Shown: positions 1 through 7,617 of the stretch, one piece after another
Layout of the letters: each line of letters begins with the position of its first letter
Position numbering within the stretch: the first letter of the stretch is position 1
Origin: Burkholderia sp. Bp9142
GTDB lineage: Bacteria > Pseudomonadota > Gammaproteobacteria > Burkholderiales > Burkholderiaceae
Assembly: GCF_003853415.1 (NCBI RefSeq)
Contig: NZ_QTPP01000013.1
Coordinates: forward strand, 121,839-185,838
DNA length: 64,000 nucleotides
Direction: 5' to 3'
Position numbers and translations under genes: made by a program
The notes under the pieces: model-generated
The model's input: only the letters and a program-made list of their open reading frames with translations
What the model was told of the DNA's origin: nothing
Databases searched by the model: none

Positions 1-201
1 ATCGCGGCGCGGCCGTGATGCCCGAACCGTCCGCCTGACCTGCATCGTCCGGGTTTCCGAAAGCGTCTTCAGCGGATTCAGCGCTTTCGGGCCCGGGTTC
101 GTGCCGTTCCCGATCGCCCGGTAGTGCCATGCGTGAGCAGCGCGCGTGCGCGGCACGCGTCGGATCACTATCCGCTCGTCGCGCGGATGCGTGCAATGCC
201 G

Positions 202-216
202 GGCACGCCGCTTGCA
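202..216 (+). promoter_or_regulatory. sigma-54 promoter candidate for the small ORF at 259
   Basis: GGCACGCCGCTTGCA matches the sigma-54 -24/-12 pattern GG-N10-GC with the preferred CACG and TTGCA bases. The GC of the -12 box lies 43 nt before ATG 259. Seen directly; activity is inferred. Confidence 0.6.
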
Positions 217-258
217 CGCTGAACGCCCCGGCCTGATGGAACCTGACGGAGCTTGCCG

Positions 259-438
259 ATGCGAACCGACGAACTCGCCGGAACGGCGCTCGATTACTGG
301 TGCGCGCGCGTTGTGCGCGGACGACGATTCGGCTACCGGCGAGCGCTCGGATATTCGGTCGATTCCGCGGATGTGAGGCTGCGCCGCATGGGCAGTCCAT
401 CAGCCTCGAATTGCCACGACCATGCGACGCACATGTAG
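259..438 (+). CDS. small ORF, N-terminus resembling phage-type DUF2591
   Basis: This is a 59-residue ORF starting at ATG 259, 7 nt after GGAG (248-251) and below a sigma-54 element at 202-216. The first 18 residues (MRTDELAGTALDYWCARV) resemble the opening of the phage-type DUF2591 family as I remember it. The rest is Arg-rich and does not look like that family, which is normally longer. It may be a real short protein under sigma-54 control or the decayed head of a former gene. The downstream neighbour is convergent (the T6SS membrane protein ends at 461). No function can be assigned. The stretch before it (1-200) holds no gene I can support. Confidence 0.4.
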   Translation: MRTDELAGTALDYWCARVVRGRRFGYRRALGYSVDSADVRLRRMGSPSASNCHDHATHM

Positions 439-460
439 AAACGACAACGTCCGGCGCGAG

Positions 461-1900
461 TCATCCGTACTCGCGCAAAACGTCATTCGTATAGAGGCGC
501 GGTCCCCAAAAAAGGCGCCACGCGAAGCTCAGCACGACGCCGACGCCGATCGCGGCCGTCAACACGGTCTCGGAGGTGCTCCACGCCTGGTTGGGCGACA
601 TCAGAATCAAGAACGTCCACAGACCCATGAAGCCGGTCAACTCGGCCCACGGGAACAGCGCGTATTCGTATTCGGACTTCCACGGTACGTCCGCCACCGG
701 TTTATCCTTGACGACGACATTCAGCGCGACGCCATTCGGCCTGGGCAGTGCGACGAGTTGCGCACCCTGACCGAAATGCGCCATCTTCGCCGCCAGCGCC
801 TGAAGGAGCCACCGTGCTGCCGGCGCCTGCGGACCCACTGCCTGATCGAGCGCATGTTTCTCCACTTTCAGCTCGGTGTCCTTCACGGCTCCCAGCGTCG
901 TGTGCAGCCCCAGTCCCTTCAGGCGGCTATACCAGAAATGGCGGATTCGCTCACGCGGCACCTGTTCCGCGCCGAGCAGCCGTGCGAGCGCCTTGTCGAC
1001 TTCGTCTGCATCCGCGACGATCTGGCGGAACAGCCAGGCCTGACATTTCAGTTGCGGCTTTTCCCGCATGAGCTCAGGCGAACCGAGCAGCAACGCAACT
1101 GCTGCCTCGGAAGTGTCCGGCTGGACATCCGGCTGCGCGCCGTTGAGATGCCACGCCAGCATCAGGCGGTATTTCGGGTTCCGGGCTGGCGCGTATGAAT
1201 CCGCATGGGCCGCGCCGGTGTCATCCTCGAACCAGATGTCCGCAAATCCCGGATCCTTGTCGTCACTCAACCACCGGATGCGAGGTTTCCCGGGTAATTG
1301 CAGTTGCGTCCACACGGCCTGCACGTCCACATACGATTCGGCACGCTCGCACTGCATCACGATGTCGAACGAACCGCTGCGCATCGCCTGCGTGAGCCGC
1401 GTCGACAGTGGCGTCAGCAGCTTTTCGATCACCGCGCGCTCTCGGGACACGCCGTCCGCTCCTTCGATACCATCGAGTCGCATCGCTCTGCCGGGATTTT
1501 CCGGCGGACTCCCTTCAAGCTTCAACATGCGCTCGGCAAGGTTCGGCTCCGGCGCAAGAATCACGTTGTCGAGAACGGCCAGGCCCGAACGAACCTGGCG
1601 TTGCCATCTCGTGAGCAAATGCCAGCGCGCCGCATTCCTGACCGCCGCTTCAAACGCGCGACTGTCGTACATCGACGCATAAAGCACAAAGCTGACCGCT
1701 ATCCAGAGCGCAAATGGCGCGGCCAGCGCGGTTCGCATGAAGTCGTCCGAAGCCATGGACTTTCCGGGCGGCCACACGGCGACAGTGCCGGCCAGAAACG
1801 CGCACTCGATCAGGACAAACAGTGCCACATATAGCCAGACGGGCGGTGGTTTGTCCGCCGTCCACTCGCCGTGGGCAGGCGGGGTCCAGCGAAATTTCAT
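461..1900 (-). CDS. predicted membrane protein of the vgrG cluster
   Basis: A 479-residue protein, last gene of the minus-strand T6SS module. Two hydrophobic helices sit near the N-terminus (about residues 21-43 and 58-77) and two near the C-terminus (about 422-435 and 445-465), with a soluble ~340-residue middle section. The start is secure: ATG 1900 follows GGAGG with 4 nt spacing. It is 26 nt downstream of the PAAR gene, so it is likely cotranscribed with vgrG, the putative immunity gene and PAAR. I do not recognise the family with certainty. Proteins of this kind beside vgrG genes include effector adaptors such as Tla3 next to Pseudomonas aeruginosa vgrG2b; an adaptor, loading or immunity role is an inference from position only. 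Confidence 0.75.
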   Translation of the reverse strand: MKFRWTPPAHGEWTADKPPPVWLYVALFVLIECAFLAGTVAVWPPGKSMASDDFMRTALAAPFALWIAVSFVLYASMYDSRAFEAAVRNAARWHLLTRWQRQVRSGLAVLDNVILAPEPNLAERMLKLEGSPPENPGRAMRLDGIEGADGVSRERAVIEKLLTPLSTRLTQAMRSGSFDIVMQCERAESYVDVQAVWTQLQLPGKPRIRWLSDDKDPGFADIWFEDDTGAAHADSYAPARNPKYRLMLAWHLNGAQPDVQPDTSEAAVALLLGSPELMREKPQLKCQAWLFRQIVADADEVDKALARLLGAEQVPRERIRHFWYSRLKGLGLHTTLGAVKDTELKVEKHALDQAVGPQAPAARWLLQALAAKMAHFGQGAQLVALPRPNGVALNVVVKDKPVADVPWKSEYEYALFPWAELTGFMGLWTFLILMSPNQAWSTSETVLTAAIGVGVVLSFAWRLFWGPRLYTNDVLREYG

Positions 1901-1926
1901 CGTGCCTCCATGATGAGCACGTTGCG

Positions 1927-2214
1927 TTATTCAACAATCCAGTCGCGCTGCGAAGCGACGAGGCGTGGCGGCGGATTGCAGGCGCACCGGCAAAGATCAC
2001 CCTCGAGCGCATGCTGCTTGCCGTTGAAATCATCCTCTCGTGGTCTCGCGCCGTCGGGTTCGATATAACCGATGATGTTGCATGCAGGGCATCGGACCCT
2101 CGCTCCCAGATAACTCAATTTTCGATCGTCGAGACCGATGTCATCGAGACCGTCAAGCACGACGCCATTCGCGGTGGTTCGGTCCTGTTGGAAGATGCAG
2201 GCGCTTTCGGCCAT
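1927..2214 (-). CDS. PAAR-domain T6SS spike tip protein
   Basis: A 95-residue protein beginning MAESACIFQQDRTT. It has the PAAR layout: an N-terminal D-x-T-T-x-x-G-V-V-L-D-G turn, a middle G-A-R-V-R-C-P-A-C segment, and a C-terminal CRCACNPPPRLVASQ, the usual cysteine-rich close followed by L-[IV]-A-S-Q. PAAR proteins cap the VgrG trimer and sharpen the T6SS needle. The ATG at 2214 lies one base after the stop of the upstream immunity-type gene (TGA 2218-2216), which argues for translational coupling and against the longer upstream ATG in the same frame. It carries no extra effector domain. The presumed partner is the VgrG encoded at 3679-7371. Confidence 0.85.
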   Translation of the reverse strand: MAESACIFQQDRTTANGVVLDGLDDIGLDDRKLSYLGARVRCPACNIIGYIEPDGARPREDDFNGKQHALEGDLCRCACNPPPRLVASQRDWIVE

Positions 2215-2215
2215 G

Positions 2216-3634
2216 TCACACGCCGATCCATTCCCAGTCGGCGTCACCGCCGGTATGTTTTGCTGCCGGCATCGTGTCTCCGTGCCGTAGCGTGACGATG
2301 CCCGCCACGTCGTAGCGCGTGGAATTCCAGCCTTCACGCACGCGCGGAAGCCATCGGCCGCTACGCGGGCAAGGCGTGCCAGGCTCGCTGAACTGCCGGG
2401 TCTCGTCGATGGTGTCGAACGAATACGGCTTGACCGGGGTCGGGGCGCTGCCTTCCCATCGCCATTGCACCGGGCCGTCGAGTTCGATGCCGTCGGCGGC
2501 CTCCTGGAGCATCTTCACGTTGCCCGTCAGCGCAACGTCCCCGGCCTTGAACGGTTTGAGCTGGAGGCTGCGATAGGCACCGTTTCCGGTCGTTCGCACC
2601 GCTCGGTATAGGCCGTCTTCCGCGAACGTCTCGCCCGGGTTGACCGGGCGGGATGACATCGTGGCTCGGTGCGTTGCCTCCCATTGTTCACGCTCCGATG
2701 AAGTCGACGGGTAGTCGTGGTCGAAAGTTATACGGCTTTTGATCGGCTTAAAATCTACTTGCGTCGAAAGCCCCCATCCGTAGCCCTCATATTCAATTCT
2801 CATAAAAGCCGCACCGGAAAGCTCATAATCACCTCTAGAAATATTATTATCAGGATAAGCCTCAAATATTAAATCCCTCCCCTCCCCAGCCTCAAGAACA
2901 ACCACTCCATCCGGAAACTCATGTCGATTAATAATTTTTCTTCCAGACAACCCAAACCCCCAATCATCTCGCGGCCTCATCCTCCCTAGCTCACTATAAG
3001 GAGCAACTCCCAACCCACCACTTGTTGTTGTCCCTCCCCATTGATCCGGCGTCTTGAATTTAATCCATCCACTCCCTGAATTTATGAATCTCACCGACAC
3101 AACATAATGGTCTAATTTTCGCTCAATGTTCACCGTCGTGAAATCGAGCTTTATGATCTTTCGCCCCTCCGCCCACGCTTGCTCAGAAAGTCTGAAAGGT
3201 GCATCAAACACTCGACGATTGAAGCTTTCCGGAATCAGGCGCAATGAACCAGACCTCCGAACGGCCTTACCTTCATCTACGCAGACAACACTGAACGTTG
3301 CAGCCGGATCATGCGTTTCGGGACCACCGGCCTGAATATCCTTATCGCACAAAGCGCGAGCCACGTCTTTCAGTTGCAGCACATCACTATTTTTCAGATT
3401 TAGAGAAAAAACCCCCACACCCGTTTGCGACCTATCATTGATGGTATCCCCTTTGGCAAAGTAAAACCTTCCTTCTCCGTCAAAAGTCATCTTTCTCGAA
3501 CCGTATTGAAGGCCACCAGACCACGAAAGAAAAAATTCACCAGATTTCATGGAGTTATTATCTGAATTATTCGCCATAACGCATCGCCCCCCAACCAGCA
3601 CAAAAATTAAAATCAAAATTATCTTTTTTAACAA
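2216..3634 (-). CDS. probable T6SS immunity lipoprotein, AT-rich
   Basis: A ~472-residue exported protein that I place between the evolved VgrG and PAAR as the likely immunity factor for the VgrG peptidase domain. The preferred start is TTG 3634, preceded by GAGG with 6 nt spacing. It gives a short basic N-terminus, a hydrophobic run (IILILIFVLVGG) and a Cys, as in a lipoprotein signal, though the lipobox (V-G-G-R-C) is imperfect. A GTG at 3682, overlapping the vgrG stop, is the alternative start. The C-terminal ~55 residues carry a C-P-x-S-G-x-W ... M-P ... W-x-W pattern seen in several Burkholderia T6SS immunity proteins. Roughly 2750-3650 is clearly richer in A+T than its surroundings, a sign of recent acquisition. 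Specificity is inferred from position. Confidence 0.65.
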   Translation of the reverse strand: MLKKIILILIFVLVGGRCVMANNSDNNSMKSGEFFLSWSGGLQYGSRKMTFDGEGRFYFAKGDTINDRSQTGVGVFSLNLKNSDVLQLKDVARALCDKDIQAGGPETHDPAATFSVVCVDEGKAVRRSGSLRLIPESFNRRVFDAPFRLSEQAWAEGRKIIKLDFTTVNIERKLDHYVVSVRFINSGSGWIKFKTPDQWGGTTTSGGLGVAPYSELGRMRPRDDWGFGLSGRKIINRHEFPDGVVVLEAGEGRDLIFEAYPDNNISRGDYELSGAAFMRIEYEGYGWGLSTQVDFKPIKSRITFDHDYPSTSSEREQWEATHRATMSSRPVNPGETFAEDGLYRAVRTTGNGAYRSLQLKPFKAGDVALTGNVKMLQEAADGIELDGPVQWRWEGSAPTPVKPYSFDTIDETRQFSEPGTPCPRSGRWLPRVREGWNSTRYDVAGIVTLRHGDTMPAAKHTGGDADWEWIGV

Positions 3635-3678
3635 TTCATGCCTCACGTGCCGCACAATATTAACGTCTATGCCGTTCT

Positions 3679-6600
3679 TCACTTCTCGCCATTGGCTCGA
3701 ATATTCTTCTGGGGTACTTCGTAACCGACCGCCCACAACTTGTTGGTCCGAGCCGAGAACCATCTACGAATGTACTCAAGGTAGTACGGCGACGTGGTCG
3801 CCGTCGGTTGAAGGCATCCGCCTCCCATGAGATGGGTTGCAGTTTCAACAACCCAGAACGTATCTTTGGCCTTATTAGCATCGGCAAGCGCGAAATCTAT
3901 GCTCATACCATCTTTGACATAAATTTCATGCACAAAACCGCCCTGTTCCCAATATTCGTCAGGAAAATTAAACAGATGCCCCGTTTCATGCGCCTTTGTT
4001 TGCGTGAACAGTCGCATATATCGTCCATTGTTCAACTGATACTCCGTTTCCGGCCAATTCAGAGCATCGGCTCGCTCGGTTGTCGGATATAGATTGATGG
4101 TGATGTTTGGATTGAGAGCTTGGGCATCAGTCCCCCCAACCACATGCACATCAGCACAGAATTTGACGGAAACTCTGCAACCACAGGCGCCGCCCTTTTG
4201 GCACCCGCCAAGAATCAACTTGTAGTTGCCCTGATTCAGCGTTTTTTCAATCTGGCTTTTGTAGGTTGAAGCGTCGACTTCTTTCAGGTCTCGCTCCACC
4301 AGCATCAACCCCTGCGCACCAAGGGATTTACGAGAATTTGCTCCGTTCTGAAACGTTTCATACTGAACAACAACGTAGTCATTGTTCGCGTCCCGCAACG
4401 GCTCCCCGGTCGCTCGATTCATTTTCACCAGCAGTCGCGGCACCAATGCGATAACCACCTTCGCCGTCAACGTTTTACTGACCGAATCGTAGGTGAACTG
4501 GCATGTGGTCGGCGCCGTCCCTGCACACATGACAGGTTGGCCGTCCTCCGTAAGACGCTCGGTCCTCGCCCAGCCATACTTTTGATACGGCGGCGTCTCC
4601 CGCATCATCGTTGCCGATTCAACAAAATCGGCCAGTTGCCAGTTGCATGGCGCCGGACTCTGCAACTCAATGGGATCAGGCGGAACGCAGATTGACTTCT
4701 CGTTTTCGGCGTCGTTCACCGTCAAACCGCCATTGCCTGGCGTTTTGGAACCCGCACCCGACTTCCCACCGAACAAGCCACCGAGAAACGACGGCGCCGC
4801 GGCGCCGGTATCTGCCGACGCATCCGTCACGGACGCAGGAGATGCCGGCGGAACGAAGTTCGGATTGGTGCGCCAGACCTCGCAGCCCGTCGTATACGGC
4901 ACGAACTGCGGCGCAAATGCCGCGCCGCCCAGATCCATCTGCGCCGGCCCGGTCTTTTTCAGGCTACTGGTCTTGAACAACACACCGCCGCGCGTCCCCA
5001 TTTCGATGCCGCCTGGCGTCATGCGGAAATACGAGCCGCCAACGTTCATCACGATTTCCCTGGACGACTTGACGTGGAGCACGCCGTTCACCGTCTCGAC
5101 CGTCATGTCTTCCTGCGACGCAAGCTGCATGCGACCGCGCTGTGCCTGCACCACGACCGCGCCCGCCGCCGCGATCAGGCTCATGCCTTTCTGCGTGAAC
5201 AGCGACACCATGTCGTGCGCGGCCACCGTGAAGCGCTTCCAGACGCTCCAGCTCGCATCGCCCCTGGCGATGCCCGTGATGTTTTCGCCGGCGACGACCT
5301 GCACGCTCTTGCCCGCCACGACGCCGGCCGATGCCGGCGCGGTCACCAGCACACCGGACTGCTGAAGCTGGTCAAACGCCTCGTTCGCGGCCCGCTGACG
5401 GTCGATATCGGCCGCCTCGGCCTTCGACGCCTGAGCGGACGACGCCAGCGCTTTCGCCAGCGCCAGCGCATCCTCGAGCTGTGCAACGGTTTCCTGCATG
5501 TCGAGTTGCTTGCCGGACGCGCCGTGTCGCGCATGGGCCGACACCAGCACGCCACCGCCGCCTCGCAGCGCGGCAGGCCCATCCGATCTCAGTTCGGCAC
5601 CGCTACCCCGCTCGCTCTGGGCGCGGTCCACCATATGTCCGAGATTGAGTTGCGACTTGCCATGCTCGGTCGCGACCTTGATGTGCTCGCGCCGTTCCCT
5701 GTCATCCATCTCCAGCGTGTTGTTCGAGCGCGTGCGGATCGTGTTGCGCGTGCCCCAGGGAACGCCCGCGACGATCGGATCCGTGTGTTGGGCGGTATGC
5801 AGCACGTGGCTGATGAACGGCAAATCCACGCAGCCCCACAGGAAGCTCACGCCGACCACCGTACCCTCGACGAGCCCGAAATGAAAACCGGTCTGGTTCG
5901 GCCCCGCGAACGGCTTGGCCAACCGCATCGGGCAGCTCTGCAGACCGGGCGTCCGCGTGTCGCGATCCAGATGAAGATCGACGATGTATTCGCCCTGACC
6001 ATCCAGATACGGATCCCGCCAGCCGCCCGACGACGCGATCGTCCCGGTGATGACGCCGTCGATGCGCGGCCAGGTTTCTTCCTTCAACGGCAGTCGATAC
6101 TGGCGATCGGACGGAATCGCGTCGAACGCCACGTGATATGCCTTCTTCCGGCTCGCGCGGCACGTCACCCTCACCACGAGCAGGCCATGCTTCGCATCCG
6201 GCAATGGCCGGTTCGACAGTTTCAGCACCGAGCCGGGCGTGAGGTCCAGCATGTCGCACTCGCCGCGGTACTCGACCTGTCCGGCCAGCGCCGCCTCGCG
6301 GCGCAGTTGCGCTTCCTCCCTCGCCTCGTCCTCGCTGGGGCTCGGCGCCCCCCAGGTATACGTTTCACCATACGTCGTGCGATCGTCGCGAATCGAGCTG
6401 ACCGCCTCGATCGGCTTCGATATCGCCGATTCGGTATGGAACGTGCGTACCGCGTAGGCCGCCGGCAAGGTCTTCGCGTGCATTTCGAGCACGCCGACCG
6501 ACTCGACGCCTCCGGCTTCCAGTCCGCTGTGCGGCCGGTACGCAACCGTCAAGCTGTCCGGGTCGCGGCGATAGTGCGCATATTCGTCGCCGAAACGAAT

Positions 6601-7371
6601 GCGCTCGCAACGTTCGCCTTCCTCGCACACGAACCAGATACCCGAGCGTCTGCACAAGCGCGTAATGAACGCAAGGTCATCCTCGCCCCATTGCATCACG
6701 AAGCTGCGCCTGCGATAGGTCCGGTACAGCTGGAATTCAAAGCGCGCGAAGATCTTGTTGAACTCATGTTCCCGAAGAATCTGCTCGATGATTTCGGGAA
6801 TGCTCATGTCGAGGAAAAACCGGCATTTGGGCGCATTGCGTAGCAGCGCCAGACGCGATTCCAGCACGATTTCGTACAGCGACTGGTCGCGGTTGGTCGC
6901 CTTCAGCGCGAAGCCGGTCACGATACCTTGCACTCGCCGCGCCTTTTCCGGTTGGCTCCAGCGGTCACGCGGCGGCGGCTGGATGACGAATGCACCCATT
7001 CGATTCAGGAATTCGCCGCGCGACAAATCATGCCGCGGATGCGTGAACTGAATCGCGTACTTCGTCGGCTCACCGATTCCACGCGCGCCTTCGAACTCGT
7101 ACACGTCCGCGAGCGCGGCTGCCGGCGCACCCTTGATATCGAGGCGGTAGAACTGATGGATGTCGATGCCCGCACGCGCGGTTGTATCGGAAATTGCCGT
7201 GCTTGTGGTCAAGGCGCCCCCGTCGAACGTTTTTGGAATATCGCGAGCGATCCTAACCGTCCGGGAGGCAACGAGACCATAGGACCCGTATGAATTTGCC
7301 GCGTATATCGATGCGACCGTTTCATCGGGATCGGTTCTTGCGTACCGGACCTGCAGCGACAAACGCCCCAT
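3679..7371 (-). CDS. vgrG: evolved VgrG with C-terminal zinc metallopeptidase domain
   Basis: A 1230-residue T6SS spike protein. Residues ~80-560 are the VgrG/gp27-gp5-like body, and ~600-830 the DUF2345-type region (V-V-A-G-E-N-I ... S-L-I-A-A-A-G-A-V-V-V-Q-A-Q) with a coiled-coil insert (A-Q-L-E-D-A-L-A-L-A-K). After a Gly-rich linker near residue 860 there is a ~370-residue extension ending in HETGHLFNFPDEY. That gives H1128, E1129, H1132 and probably D1138 as zinc ligands/base, followed by T-H-L-M-G-G-G, which may act as a Met-turn. P. aeruginosa VgrG2b also has a C-terminal metallopeptidase, so an antibacterial periplasmic protease is likely. Base composition drops within the extension. 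The first ~80 residues are not recognisably VgrG, and the start at 7371 is only moderately certain. Confidence 0.88.
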   Translation of the reverse strand: MGRLSLQVRYARTDPDETVASIYAANSYGSYGLVASRTVRIARDIPKTFDGGALTTSTAISDTTARAGIDIHQFYRLDIKGAPAAALADVYEFEGARGIGEPTKYAIQFTHPRHDLSRGEFLNRMGAFVIQPPPRDRWSQPEKARRVQGIVTGFALKATNRDQSLYEIVLESRLALLRNAPKCRFFLDMSIPEIIEQILREHEFNKIFARFEFQLYRTYRRRSFVMQWGEDDLAFITRLCRRSGIWFVCEEGERCERIRFGDEYAHYRRDPDSLTVAYRPHSGLEAGGVESVGVLEMHAKTLPAAYAVRTFHTESAISKPIEAVSSIRDDRTTYGETYTWGAPSPSEDEAREEAQLRREAALAGQVEYRGECDMLDLTPGSVLKLSNRPLPDAKHGLLVVRVTCRASRKKAYHVAFDAIPSDRQYRLPLKEETWPRIDGVITGTIASSGGWRDPYLDGQGEYIVDLHLDRDTRTPGLQSCPMRLAKPFAGPNQTGFHFGLVEGTVVGVSFLWGCVDLPFISHVLHTAQHTDPIVAGVPWGTRNTIRTRSNNTLEMDDRERREHIKVATEHGKSQLNLGHMVDRAQSERGSGAELRSDGPAALRGGGGVLVSAHARHGASGKQLDMQETVAQLEDALALAKALASSAQASKAEAADIDRQRAANEAFDQLQQSGVLVTAPASAGVVAGKSVQVVAGENITGIARGDASWSVWKRFTVAAHDMVSLFTQKGMSLIAAAGAVVVQAQRGRMQLASQEDMTVETVNGVLHVKSSREIVMNVGGSYFRMTPGGIEMGTRGGVLFKTSSLKKTGPAQMDLGGAAFAPQFVPYTTGCEVWRTNPNFVPPASPASVTDASADTGAAAPSFLGGLFGGKSGAGSKTPGNGGLTVNDAENEKSICVPPDPIELQSPAPCNWQLADFVESATMMRETPPYQKYGWARTERLTEDGQPVMCAGTAPTTCQFTYDSVSKTLTAKVVIALVPRLLVKMNRATGEPLRDANNDYVVVQYETFQNGANSRKSLGAQGLMLVERDLKEVDASTYKSQIEKTLNQGNYKLILGGCQKGGACGCRVSVKFCADVHVVGGTDAQALNPNITINLYPTTERADALNWPETEYQLNNGRYMRLFTQTKAHETGHLFNFPDEYWEQGGFVHEIYVKDGMSIDFALADANKAKDTFWVVETATHLMGGGCLQPTATTSPYYLEYIRRWFSARTNKLWAVGYEVPQKNIRANGEK

Positions 7372-7559
7372 CCAGTCCGGACGTCGAGGTTTTCATCAGT
7401 GACTCGACGTCTTTGGAAAAAATTTCACGACGTCGGACCACTCCGCGGCCACGCCAACCCGCGCAAAAATGCGGCGACCGTTCCCCCGGCATGCAAAAAC
7501 GACAGTCCGGAGCCGTCGAAAGCCCTGCGGGCGCTTGCCGCACCGGGCGCCGCACAGCA

Positions 7560-7574
7560 GGCACGCGCGTTGCG
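7560..7574 (+). promoter_or_regulatory. sigma-54 promoter candidate for the glgE-treY operon
   Basis: GGCACGCGCGTTGCG fits GG-N10-GC with GGCACG and TTGC intact. It ends 43 nt before the glgE ATG at 7618, the same geometry as the other sigma-54 elements in this window. The 246-nt gap 7372-7617 also separates glgE from the divergent vgrG. Confidence 0.6.
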
Positions 7575-7617
7575 GCGAACCGCAGTCACCGTTCGCCACC
7601 GCCCGCACACGCCATCC

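Noticed and set aside
1927..2337. Extended 136-residue version of the PAAR protein
   Set aside because: The first 41 residues overlap the upstream gene and have no PAAR similarity; ATG 2214 right after the upstream stop is the natural start.
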